This document shows positions 1 through 7,383 of a stretch of 17,727 nucleotides of DNA, piece by piece. Origin of the DNA: an uncultured Lachnospiraceae bacterium (GTDB lineage: Bacteria > Bacillota > Clostridia > Lachnospirales > Lachnospiraceae). The stretch covers positions 1 through 17,727 of the forward strand of contig CAKRRJ010000049.1 in the NCBI GenBank assembly GCA_934394615.1. Direction: 5' to 3'. A program made the position numbers and the translations under genes. The notes below the pieces were generated by a model. The model searched no databases, was not told where the DNA came from, and saw only the letters and a program-made list of their open reading frames with translations. Each line of letters starts with the position of its first letter. The first letter of the stretch is position 1.

Positions 1-1365
1 AACTTCAAGCTGCTTCCGTCCCTGACACTGGGATGCGGCTCCTGGGGCGGCAACTCTGTTTCTGAGAACGTAGGCGTGAAACACCTGCTGAACATTAAGA
101 CTGTTGCTGAGAGGAGAGAAAACATGCTGTGGTTCCGCGCACCGGAGAAGGTATATTTCAAGAAAGGCTGCATGCCGGTAGCTTTAAGTGAGCTGAAAGA
201 TGTCATGGGCAAGAAGAGAGCGTTCATCGTAACCGACTCCTTCCTGTACATGAATGGCTATACAAAACCGATTACCGATAAACTTGACGAGATGGGCATT
301 GTATATCAGTGCTTCTCCAACGTACAGCCGGATCCGACTCTGGCAAATGCCATTGAGGGCGCAAAGGCTATGACCGCGTTCCAGCCGGATGTCATCATCG
401 CGCTGGGCGGTGGTTCCGCAATGGACGCAGGCAAGATCATGTGGGTAATGTATGAGCATCCGGAAGTAGATTTCCAGAGCATGGCAATGCGCTTCATCGA
501 TATCCGCAAGCGTGTCTACACCTTCCCGAAGATGGGTGAGAAAGCTTACTTCGTAGCAATCCCGACTTCCTCCGGTACCGGTTCTGAGGTAACCCCGTTC
601 GCGGTTATTACCGATCAGGAGACTGGCGTGAAGTACCCGTTAGCAGATTACCAGCTGCTTCCGAACATGGCAATTGTAGATACCGATAACATGATGAGCC
701 AGCCGAAGGGCTTAACCAGCGCATCCGGTGTCGATGTTCTGACCCACGCACTGGAGGCATACGCTTCTGTAATGGCAACCGACTACACCGACGGCCTTGC
801 GTTAAAGGCAATGAAGAACGTATTTGAGTATCTGCCGACCGCATACAATGACGGCAATAACGTAGAGGCAAGAAGTAAGATGGCGGACGCTTCCTGCATG
901 GCTGGTATGGCATTCGCAAACGCATTCTTAGGTGTCTGTCACTCCATGGCACATAAGCTTGGCGCATTCCATCACCTGCCGCACGGCATCGCAAACGCGC
1001 TGCTGATCTCCATGGTAGTAGAGTACAATGCTGCTGAGTGTCCGAGAAAGATGGGAACCTTCTCCCAGTACCAGTATCCGCACACCATGGCCCGCTACGC
1101 AGAATGTGCACGCTTCGTAGGCATTCAGGCAAAGACCGATGAAGAGGCTGTAAAGAAACTCATCGATAAGATCGAGGAACTGAAAGCAGCAGTTGGCGTG
1201 AAGAAGACCATCGCTGAGTACGGCGTAGATGAGAAGTACTTCCTGGATACCCTGGACGCTATGGTAGAGCAGGCATTCGATGACCAGTGCACCGGCGCAA
1301 ACCCGAGATATCCGCTCATGAGTGAGATCAAAGAGATGTACTTAAGAGCTTACTACGGAAAATAA
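1..1365 (+). CDS. adhE: Bifunctional aldehyde-alcohol dehydrogenase AdhE, C-terminal part (5' end outside window)
   Basis: The frame is open from base 1 and ends at TAA 1363-1365, giving 454 visible residues of an enzyme usually about 870 long. The start lies upstream; the internal ATG at 76 is not the true start, because residues before it ([13 protein letters not shown]) already match the end of the aldehyde dehydrogenase half. The visible part is the iron-dependent alcohol dehydrogenase domain that reduces acetaldehyde to ethanol with NADH. The nucleotide-binding GGGSAMD motif is near visible residue 136. The four metal ligands known from E. coli AdhE fit D245, H249, H314 and H328 (in DVLTH, VCHSMAH and LPHG), with the family spacings of 4 and 14. 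The gene is followed by a strong terminator and is not linked to the next unit. The family call is firm. Confidence 0.96.
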   Translation, partial: NFKLLPSLTLGCGSWGGNSVSENVGVKHLLNIKTVAERRENMLWFRAPEKVYFKKGCMPVALSELKDVMGKKRAFIVTDSFLYMNGYTKPITDKLDEMGIVYQCFSNVQPDPTLANAIEGAKAMTAFQPDVIIALGGGSAMDAGKIMWVMYEHPEVDFQSMAMRFIDIRKRVYTFPKMGEKAYFVAIPTSSGTGSEVTPFAVITDQETGVKYPLADYQLLPNMAIVDTDNMMSQPKGLTSASGVDVLTHALEAYASVMATDYTDGLALKAMKNVFEYLPTAYNDGNNVEARSKMADASCMAGMAFANAFLGVCHSMAHKLGAFHHLPHGIANALLISMVVEYNAAECPRKMGTFSQYQYPHTMARYAECARFVGIQAKTDEEAVKKLIDKIEELKAAVGVKKTIAEYGVDEKYFLDTLDAMVEQAFDDQCTGANPRYPLMSEIKEMYLRAYYGK

Positions 1366-1383
1366 AATAAGATAGAAATGGGG

Positions 1384-1422
1384 AACGCCCCGGACGTGAT
1401 TAAAAACGTCCGGGGCGTTTTT
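1384..1422 (+). terminator. Rho-independent terminator of adhE
   Basis: Perfect 14-bp stem (1384-1397 with 1406-1419, arm AACGCCCCGGACGT), an 8-nt loop and a run of five T at 1418-1422. It starts 18 bases after the adhE stop codon. Confidence 0.93.
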
Positions 1423-1481
1423 GCGCGTTGAGGAAAAGGTTTTGTGGAAATGTGAAACACAAGAGGAATATTGATAATATC

Positions 1482-1511
1482 TTGACAAAACGAATGCCAT
1501 TCGCTTAAAAT
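1482..1511 (+). promoter_or_regulatory. Promoter of the TetR-MATE unit
   Basis: TTGACA at 1482-1487 is a perfect -35 box. TAAAAT at 1506-1511 is the best -10 box, with an 18-nt spacer; TTAAAA one base earlier gives 17. A short palindrome (CGAATG-C-CATTCG, 1491-1503) lies inside the spacer and could itself be an operator. Confidence 0.7.
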
Positions 1512-1533
1512 AAAACTAATAGCATTAGTTTTA
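1511..1533 (+). promoter_or_regulatory. Perfect palindrome, likely operator of the TetR regulator
   Basis: Two perfect 10-bp arms, TAAAACTAAT (1511-1520) and ATTAGTTTTA (1524-1533), are separated by AGC. The palindrome overlaps the -10 box and the probable transcription start and ends just before the Shine-Dalgarno sequence. That is where an autorepressing TetR protein would bind. The assignment to the adjacent regulator is inference from position and symmetry. Confidence 0.7.
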
Positions 1534-1550
1534 TGGGAGGAGGAAAATAT

Positions 1551-2144
1551 GTGGCTCATAAAGGATTGAATCCGGATGCTGTGATAAAGGCGGCAGCCGA
1601 GCTGATTGAGCAGCAGGGGCGGGAAGCTTTTTCCATGAGGATTCTTGCGGATTCTTTGGGTATAAAGACGGCATCTCTTTACAATCATGTGGATAACATG
1701 GATGCGCTGCTTGTGGAGGTCTGCCGTTATGGTCTGCGGCTGCAGGAGGATGCGGAGATGCAGGCCATTGAGGGAAAATGCGGGGAGGACGCGGTGCGGA
1801 TCCTTGCTGAGACTTACCGCTGTTTTGCGAAGGAGCACCGGGAGCTTTACTGGCTTATTATGAATACAGCGGCGAAGGATAACCGGGTGTTGGATGACGC
1901 GGCGGTAAGGTTGACCGATCCGTTGAAAAAAATGCTTGCGGAATTTCATTTGCGGGAAGAGGAAAACATTCATTACCGGAGGCTGTTTCGAGCCATTGTG
2001 CACGGGTTTGTGTCCCAGGAAGATGAGGGATTTTTTTCGCATTATCCGACAGATGTGGAGAAGAGCTTTCAGTTTGCGGTGCAGAGTTTTATTGACAGTG
2101 TAAAACAGGGGGAAGCGAGGTGTTTCTGTGATGGGGAAAAGTAA
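1551..2144 (+). CDS. TetR-family transcriptional regulator, WHG-type C-terminal domain
   Basis: A 197-residue repressor-type protein. GTG 1551 is chosen as start because GGGAGGAGG (1535-1543) lies seven bases upstream. The in-frame ATG at 1533 would overlap that ribosome binding site and the operator palindrome. The N-terminal TetR helix-turn-helix is clear at about residues 28-47 (SMRILADSLGIKTASLYNHV). The C-terminal part contains VHGF around H151-G152, resembling the TetR_C_33 (WHG) ligand-binding domain. It overlaps the MATE exporter gene, so it most likely represses its own operon until an exported compound binds. The ligand cannot be told from the sequence. Confidence 0.9.
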   Translation: MAHKGLNPDAVIKAAAELIEQQGREAFSMRILADSLGIKTASLYNHVDNMDALLVEVCRYGLRLQEDAEMQAIEGKCGEDAVRILAETYRCFAKEHRELYWLIMNTAAKDNRVLDDAAVRLTDPLKKMLAEFHLREEENIHYRRLFRAIVHGFVSQEDEGFFSHYPTDVEKSFQFAVQSFIDSVKQGEARCFCDGEK

Positions 2145-3483
2145 AAAGAATGAGGAACTTTTTCGGAGCATGCCGGTGGCGCAGGCCATTCTGACGCTGG
2201 CAGTCCCAACGGTGGTGAGCCAGATCATCACCATTATCTACAATATGGCAGATACCTTCTTTATCGGTCAGCTGGGTGACCCGAAGCAGGTAGCGGCAGC
2301 AACGCTTGCCATGCCGTTATTTATGTTTATGACAGCACTTTCCAACTTATTTGGTGTGGGAGGGGCGAGCCTCATTTCCAGGTTCCTCGGCGGAGAGGAG
2401 CGGGAGAAAGCGTCGCGCTGCAGCGCGTTCTGCATCTGGACAGCGGCTGCGGCGGCAATCCTTTATGGTGTGCTGGTACTGATTGGCCGTCCGGTTCTGA
2501 TGCCGGTGCTTGGAGCTAATGAAGAGACTTATAACATGGCATCATCCTATCTGTTCTGGACGATCGGGCTTGGTGCGCTGCCAACGGTTATGAATCCGGC
2601 ACTGGCACATCTCATTCGCGCGGAAGGGTATTCCAGGCAGGCAAGTTTTGGCGTGGCATTTGGCGGTATTTTAAATATGGTGCTGGACCCCATTTTCATC
2701 TACGGACTGCATTTGCAGATCACCGGTGCAGCCGTGGCAACTTTAATCTCCAACACGACGGCCATGGTTTATTTCCTTACCTTTATCTGGAAAATCCGCA
2801 GCGCGAGTGTGCTGACACTCTCACCTAAGAAATTTACGCTGGGGGATCATATCCCGGCGGAAGTCATCAGTGTGGGCCTGCCAAGCTTTCTCATCTCCAT
2901 GATGGGAACGGTTTCCAACACCGTCCTTAACCATATTATTGCGGGATATTCCAATGTGGCGGTAGCAGGAATGGGAATTGCCAAAAAGCTCAATATGCTG
3001 GCATTTGCTGTGGGACAGGGCATTACCCAGGGCACGCTTCCTCTGATTGGATACAACTTTACTTCCGGAAATAAAAAGCGCATGCAGGATGCAATCCGCA
3101 CCTTGTTCGTATTCAGCCTTGGTGTGGCGCTGGCAATCGCGGTATTGCTGTATACACAGGCAGCTTCGGTGAGCAGACTGTTCATCAACAACAGCGAGAC
3201 GGTGGCGTATGGCTGCCGGTTCTTACGTATTATCTGTTCGGCAAGCCCTATGACGACGATGACGTTTTTTGCGCTCACTGTCTTTCAGGCAACCGGAAAG
3301 AAACGTCAGCCGATCATCCTTTCCATGCTGCGAAAGGGTACCGTGGATGTGCCGTTTATGATCCTGTTCAATCATGTGTTTGGCATTCGTGGAGTCGCGT
3401 GGGCGACCCCGGTTGCGGAAGTTATATCGCTGGCGGTGGCAGCAGCCATGGTGATTCCGTATATCCGAAAGCTGGCGAAATAA
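2131..3483 (+). CDS. MATE-family multidrug efflux transporter
   Basis: A 450-residue multipass membrane protein with two homologous halves of six predicted helices each, the usual MATE size. Typical features are the N-terminal PTVVSQIITIIYNMADTFFI, the following GDPKQVAAATLAMP, and GQGITQGTLPLIGYNF at the start of the second half. These place it with MepA/NorM-like exporters, which use a sodium or proton gradient to expel cationic drugs. ATG 2131 is preferred; GTG 2128 directly before it is equally in frame. The start lies inside the end of the TetR gene (14-bp overlap), so translation is probably coupled. No clear terminator follows before the riboswitch promoter. Confidence 0.93.
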   Translation: MGKSKKNEELFRSMPVAQAILTLAVPTVVSQIITIIYNMADTFFIGQLGDPKQVAAATLAMPLFMFMTALSNLFGVGGASLISRFLGGEEREKASRCSAFCIWTAAAAAILYGVLVLIGRPVLMPVLGANEETYNMASSYLFWTIGLGALPTVMNPALAHLIRAEGYSRQASFGVAFGGILNMVLDPIFIYGLHLQITGAAVATLISNTTAMVYFLTFIWKIRSASVLTLSPKKFTLGDHIPAEVISVGLPSFLISMMGTVSNTVLNHIIAGYSNVAVAGMGIAKKLNMLAFAVGQGITQGTLPLIGYNFTSGNKKRMQDAIRTLFVFSLGVALAIAVLLYTQAASVSRLFINNSETVAYGCRFLRIICSASPMTTMTFFALTVFQATGKKRQPIILSMLRKGTVDVPFMILFNHVFGIRGVAWATPVAEVISLAVAAAMVIPYIRKLAK

Positions 3484-3502
3484 AAGAAACATGCGGTTTT
3501 CA

Positions 3503-3531
3503 TTGCCTTTTCTATTGGCGGATGGTATGAT
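3503..3531 (+). promoter_or_regulatory. Extended -10 promoter of the cobalamin-riboswitch operon
   Basis: TTGCCT (3503-3508), a 17-nt spacer and TATGAT (3526-3531), preceded by TGG as an extended -10 element. Transcription would begin near 3538, about 14 bases before the first riboswitch helix. Confidence 0.6.
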
Positions 3532-3551
3532 GGACGCATATCGAAAATAGG

Positions 3552-3748
3552 ACAGCAGGTGCCGGAGTCTGCGTGTAAGCGGATTTCGGGTAAAAGGGAA
3601 GCAGGTGAAAATCCTGCACGATCTCGTCACTGTAAGCAGGGAGCACCGGATCATGTACTTGCCGGAAAGGCAGGGCAGCCACTGGTTTTTGGAGACTGGG
3701 AAGGCGATTCGGCGCGTGGAACTGTAAGCCAGGAAACCTGCCTGCTGT
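3552..3748 (+). promoter_or_regulatory. Cobalamin (adenosylcobalamin-type) riboswitch
   Basis: The closing helix P1 is a perfect 8-bp pair, ACAGCAGG (3552-3559) with CCTGCTGT (3741-3748). Inside lie the family's conserved blocks in order: GGGAAGCAGGTGAAAATCC (3596-3614), CGTCACTGTAAGCAGGGAGC (3625-3644), GGGAAGGCG (3698-3706) and the B12 box GCCAGGAAACCTGCC (3728-3742). High corrinoid would switch off the downstream surface chelatase and transporter genes. The expression platform lies between 3749 and 3917. It has no strong terminator, only a weak A/U-rich hairpin at 3800-3815 followed by CTTTTT, and competing helices 3768-3774/3835-3841 and 3838-3844/3892-3898. Together, 3484-3917 is gene-free apart from this leader. 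Confidence 0.95.
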
Positions 3749-3917
3749 TGGTACAGGAGCATTCCAGACCACGAGGACTTGGTCGTGCCGTATGAGTTTC
3801 AGAAGAATTTTTCTGCTTTTTCTGCATCCATCGTTCGTGGTATGTTCCCGGTATTCCAAAATCGATAGTGTCAGTACGGGTGGTTTTATACCATACCATT
3901 TTAGAGGAGGACGTATC

Positions 3918-4946
3918 ATGAAGAAAAGAACACTGACAGCGTTATTTGCAGTGACTGCGCTTTCTGCTGCGATGATGGCAGGCTGTGCGGGAAAGGCAGA
4001 GAAGACCGAGGCAACCACAGCAGAGGAGACAACCACTGAGGCTGCAGAGGAAACGACCGAAGCCGAGGCAGAAGCAACTGAGGCAGAGGAAGAAGACGAA
4101 GAGAATTACGATACTGGAGACGCATCTATGGACAACACAAGAAATCAGGATGAGATCGGGGATCAGGAGCTTTTAGTAGTGAGCTTCGGAACCAGCTACA
4201 ATGACAACCGCCGCATGACCATCGGCGCAATTGAGAACGCAATGGAAGAAGCATTCCCGGATTATTCCGTAAGAAGAGGTTTCACCAGCCAGATCATCAT
4301 TGACCATGTGAAATCCAGAGACGGCGCGGTAATCGATAACGTAGGCGAGGCATTAAAGCGCGCAGTGGATAATGAAGTAAAGACCCTGGTGATCCAGCCG
4401 ACCCACCTGATGAACGGTCTGGAGTACACCGATCTGGTAGACGAAGTGGCACAGTATTCAGATGCCTTTGAGAAAGTAGTTATTGGCGAGCCGCTGTTAA
4501 CCAGCGACGATGACTTTAAGGCAGTGATCAAGGCGATTACCGACGCAACTGCAGAGTACGATGACGGTGAGACTGCAATCTGCTTCATGGGTCACGGTAC
4601 TGAGGCGGATTCCAACGCTGTTTACGCAAAGATGCAGGATATGCTGGCATCTGAGGGTTATGAGAACTATTATGTAGGTACTGTAGAGGCAGAGCCGAGC
4701 CTGGAAGATGTAATCGCAAAGGTGAAAGAAGGCGATTATAAGAAGGTTGTTCTTGAGCCGCTTATGATCGTTGCAGGTGACCATGCAAACAACGATATGG
4801 CAGGCGCTGAGGATGGTTCCTGGAAGACCGAGTTCGAGAAAGAGGGTTATGATGTAACTTGTCTGGTACGCGGTTTAGGCGAGTTAGAGCCGATTCAGAA
4901 ACTGTTCGTTGAGCACGCACAGGCAGCAATCGACAGCCTGAACTAA
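3918..4946 (+). CDS. cbiK: CbiK-family cobaltochelatase exported as a lipoprotein
   Basis: A 342-residue protein. ATG 3918 is chosen for its GAGGAGG site (3904-3910) and because a lipoprotein signal begins there: positive MKKR, hydrophobic stretch, then AMMAGC with lipid-carrying Cys23. A Glu/Thr/Ala-rich linker spans about residues 24-80. The CbiK domain runs from LLVVSFGTS (85-93) to the end. Comparison with Salmonella CbiK suggests E169 (in THLMNGLEY), H226 (in FMGHGTE) and H289 (in VAGDHANND) as the active-site and metal residues; the spacings fit E89, H145 and H207. CbiK inserts Co2+ into sirohydrochlorin in anaerobic B12 synthesis. Here the enzyme should sit outside the membrane. Periplasmic CbiK is known in Desulfovibrio vulgaris, where it has been linked to haem or metal handling. 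The call to family is firm; the in vivo substrate is unknown. Confidence 0.92.
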   Translation: MKKRTLTALFAVTALSAAMMAGCAGKAEKTEATTAEETTTEAAEETTEAEAEATEAEEEDEENYDTGDASMDNTRNQDEIGDQELLVVSFGTSYNDNRRMTIGAIENAMEEAFPDYSVRRGFTSQIIIDHVKSRDGAVIDNVGEALKRAVDNEVKTLVIQPTHLMNGLEYTDLVDEVAQYSDAFEKVVIGEPLLTSDDDFKAVIKAITDATAEYDDGETAICFMGHGTEADSNAVYAKMQDMLASEGYENYYVGTVEAEPSLEDVIAKVKEGDYKKVVLEPLMIVAGDHANNDMAGAEDGSWKTEFEKEGYDVTCLVRGLGELEPIQKLFVEHAQAAIDSLN

Positions 4947-4992
4947 AACGATTCATTGTAAAACGCAGAAATATAAAAAATAAGACAGAAAC

Positions 4993-5027
4993 AACGGGCG
5001 GCGGATGGAATTCCGGCCGCCCGTTTT
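4993..5027 (+). terminator. Terminator-like hairpin between cbiK and the next lipoprotein gene
   Basis: Perfect 10-bp GC-rich stem AACGGGCGGC (4993-5002) with GCCGCCCGTT (5016-5025), followed by only four T (5024-5027). No promoter is evident after it, so it probably works as a partial terminator or mRNA-stabilising hairpin that lowers expression of the downstream genes relative to cbiK. Confidence 0.75.
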
Positions 5028-5043
5028 CATAGGGAAGAAAACG

Positions 5044-6027
5044 ATGAGAAAACATGTATATGGAATTATGGCAGCAGTGTGCTTAAGCAGTGTTCTGGCA
5101 GCAGGCTGCGGTGGAAAGAATCAGGCAGAGACACTTCCTGCACAGGGCGGAAAGCCGGTTGTTGTATCGGAAGAGTCTGAAAATGCGGATGCAACAGATA
5201 AGCAGGACGCGCAGCAGGATGGCGCAGATGCGAAGAAGGACGCGGATACCGAGGTAGCTGCGGCGGAGGAAACTGCGGAGCAGCAGAGCGTTGGAACTGA
5301 GGGAATGACTCCGGTTTCTGCATCAGAGTTAAAAGATGGCGTGTACCAGATTCAGGTGGATTCCAGCTCCAGTATGTTTAAGATCGAGGAATGTGAGCTG
5401 ACCGTAAAGGACGGCGTAATGACAGCTGATATGAAGATGGGCGGTACCGGCTACTTAAAGCTGTATATGGGAACCGGGGAAGAAGCTGCGAAAGCATCTG
5501 AAGACGGGATGATTCCGTTTGAGGAAACTGCGGATGGAAGCCATCATTTTACGGTTCCGGTGGAGGCGCTGGACAAAGAACTGGACTGCGCTGCGTTCAG
5601 CAAAAAGAAAGAAAAATGGTATGACCGTGTACTGGTATTCCGGGCGGATTCCCTTCCGTCAGATGCGCTTAGCGATGCAGCGCAGGTGACGGCGGAAAGC
5701 CTGGGACTGGAAGATGGTACCTATACTGTGGAGGTCTCCATGGAGGGCGGATCCGGCAGAGTGACCGTGGAATCACCGGCAAAACTTACCGTAAAAGAAC
5801 ACAAGGCAGTCGCAACCGTTGTGTGGAGCAGCCCGAACTACGATTACATGCGGGTAGGGGAAGAAAAATTCCTGCCAGTGAACACGGATGGAAATTCTGC
5901 ATTTGAGATCCCGGTTACTGTGTTTGACCGGAAAATGGCAGTGGCAGCAGACACCACAGCCATGAGCACGCCGCATGAGATTGATTATACCCTGCAGTTT
6001 GATTCTGCGAGCATCCAGGCAGAATGA
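5044..6027 (+). CDS. Two-repeat NEAT-like surface lipoprotein, probable tetrapyrrole or metal binder
   Basis: A 327-residue lipoprotein. ATG 5044 follows AGGGAAG (5031-5037) and starts a signal peptide ending in VLAAGC (Cys22). A low-complexity Asp/Ala/Gln/Glu linker (about 23-94) leads to two beta-rich repeats. Repeat 1 (about 96-213) opens DGVYQIQV and holds LTVKDG, GTGYLKLYMG and KWYDRVLVF. Repeat 2 (about 222-325) opens DGTYTVEV and holds LTVKEH, SSPNYDYM and IPVTVFDR. The order (strand start, LTVK, aromatic and Met cluster, final strand) resembles NEAT haem-binding domains. Y137/Y141, Y193, Y266, Y268 and M269 are possible ligand residues. It lies between the surface chelatase and the importer, so it may hand a tetrapyrrole or metal between them. 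NEAT membership is by pattern only and needs a profile search. Confidence 0.65.
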   Translation: MRKHVYGIMAAVCLSSVLAAGCGGKNQAETLPAQGGKPVVVSEESENADATDKQDAQQDGADAKKDADTEVAAAEETAEQQSVGTEGMTPVSASELKDGVYQIQVDSSSSMFKIEECELTVKDGVMTADMKMGGTGYLKLYMGTGEEAAKASEDGMIPFEETADGSHHFTVPVEALDKELDCAAFSKKKEKWYDRVLVFRADSLPSDALSDAAQVTAESLGLEDGTYTVEVSMEGGSGRVTVESPAKLTVKEHKAVATVVWSSPNYDYMRVGEEKFLPVNTDGNSAFEIPVTVFDRKMAVAADTTAMSTPHEIDYTLQFDSASIQAE

Positions 6028-6063
6028 GGCAATCGTTTGCATAACACATGAATGAGGACAGAT

Positions 6064-7293
6064 ATGAGAAAACGTGGAAATATAAGGCGGCTGCGCAGGG
6101 GATTAACAGGTGTGCTGGCAGTGCTGATTGCAGCGGGAATTTCAGCCTGCGGCGGGCGAGGTGCGGCATCTGCGCATAATACCAGATTGAGCCAGGATGA
6201 GACGGCTGTGCAGGACGCGGAAGCCGGGGCGGCATCTGCTCCAGTCTGGAGCGATATGAAGCCGGAGCACAGCATGGAGCTTTCTTACGCGAAACAGTTT
6301 TCGGTGGACTATTATGACGGCGGCTATGATCTGATCCAGGTGCAGGATAACAGCACCTATCTGGCAGTTCCGGAGGGCGCAGCAGTCCCGGATGGGCTTC
6401 CGGCATCGATTACAGTTTTGCGGAAGCCGCTGGATCATGTCTATCTGGCGGCTACATCAGCGATGGACCTGATCGCGGCACTGGGACGTGTGGACCGCAT
6501 TACCTTGTCCGGAACAAAGGAGTCCGGCTGGTATGTGGATGCGGCGAAGCAGGCTATGGAAGACGGAACCCTCGCTTACGCGGGAAAATACAGCGCGCCG
6601 GATTATGAGCAGATTCTTTCTTCTGGCTGTGACCTGGCACTGGAATCTACTATGATCTACCATGTGCCGGATGTGAAGGCGCAGCTGGAACAGTTAAAGA
6701 TTCCGGTGTTTGTGGAGCGTTCCAGCTACGAGGCGCATCCGCTTGGAAGAATGGAGTGGATCCGTCTGTATGGTGTGTTGTTTGATGAGGAAGAAAAGGC
6801 AGAGCAGCTTTTTCAGGAGCAGGCGCAGCAGCTGGATGTTGTTCTGGCGGAGCAGCCGACCGGAAAGACTGTGGCATTTTTCTATATCACTTCCAATGGA
6901 GCGGTGAATGTGAGAAAGCCAGGTGACTATGTTGCAAAGATGATCGAACTTGCGGGTGGGAGTTATGTTCCGCAGACGGCTGCCACAGATGAGAATGCGC
7001 TTTCTACCATGAACATGCAGATGGAAACGTTCTATGCAGAGGCAAAGGATGCGGACTGCCTCATTTACAACAGTACCATAGACGGAGAGCTTCAGACGCT
7101 CGCAGAACTTTTGCAGAAGAGCCCGCTTCTGGCAGATTTTAAGGCAGTGAAAGAGGGTAATGTCTGGTGCACTGGAAAAAATATGTTCCAGGAGACCATG
7201 GGACTCGGTGATATGATTCTGGATATTCACGAAGTGCTTTCGGAAGACGCGCCGGATGAAAGTGAGCTTCATTATCTGCACCGGCTGCGGTAA
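6064..7293 (+). CDS. ABC transporter substrate-binding lipoprotein, BtuF/FecB-type
   Basis: A 409-residue protein. ATG 6064 is preferred over ATG 6052 because GAGGA (6054-6058) sits five bases before it. The Arg-rich N-terminus, a hydrophobic stretch and AGISAC give a lipoprotein signal with Cys29. The rest is a class III (periplasmic-binding-protein 2) fold: VYLAATSAMDLIAALGRVDR in the first lobe, KYSAPDYEQILSSGCDLALE, a linker helix around GRMEWIRLYGVLFDEEEKAE, and GKTVAFFYITSNG in the second lobe. Such proteins deliver siderophores, haem or cobalamin to FecCD/BtuC permeases. The riboswitch upstream and the permease downstream point to a corrinoid, cobalt-chelate or other tetrapyrrole substrate. 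The specificity is inference. Confidence 0.88.
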   Translation: MRKRGNIRRLRRGLTGVLAVLIAAGISACGGRGAASAHNTRLSQDETAVQDAEAGAASAPVWSDMKPEHSMELSYAKQFSVDYYDGGYDLIQVQDNSTYLAVPEGAAVPDGLPASITVLRKPLDHVYLAATSAMDLIAALGRVDRITLSGTKESGWYVDAAKQAMEDGTLAYAGKYSAPDYEQILSSGCDLALESTMIYHVPDVKAQLEQLKIPVFVERSSYEAHPLGRMEWIRLYGVLFDEEEKAEQLFQEQAQQLDVVLAEQPTGKTVAFFYITSNGAVNVRKPGDYVAKMIELAGGSYVPQTAATDENALSTMNMQMETFYAEAKDADCLIYNSTIDGELQTLAELLQKSPLLADFKAVKEGNVWCTGKNMFQETMGLGDMILDIHEVLSEDAPDESELHYLHRLR

Positions 7294-7383
7294 GGTTGGA
7301 GTTGCAGTGTAACTGGATGTAAGGCTGTGAAACCGCAGGGGAGAGCAAGAGGAAAATACAGGGAGAACGGAAGGAGAGAAAAT

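Noticed and set aside
1353..2234. A 293-codon open frame on the minus strand across the TetR gene
   Set aside because: It overlaps the terminator, promoter, operator and the clearly recognisable TetR gene. Its product is rich in His, Arg and Pro, shows no domain and has no ribosome binding site. It is a shadow frame.
3559..3795. A 78-codon open frame on the + strand
   Set aside because: It lies entirely within the cobalamin riboswitch and its immediate 3' side, whose conserved RNA blocks explain the sequence.
3800..3822. Strong terminator of the riboswitch
   Set aside because: The stem is at most six weak pairs with a G-U, so it is noted as part of the expression platform and not called as a terminator.
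3792..3917. N-terminal extension of the CbiK lipoprotein from ATG 3792
   Set aside because: The extension lacks a ribosome binding site and would bury the lipoprotein signal; ATG 3918 has a strong GAGGAGG site and a proper signal peptide.
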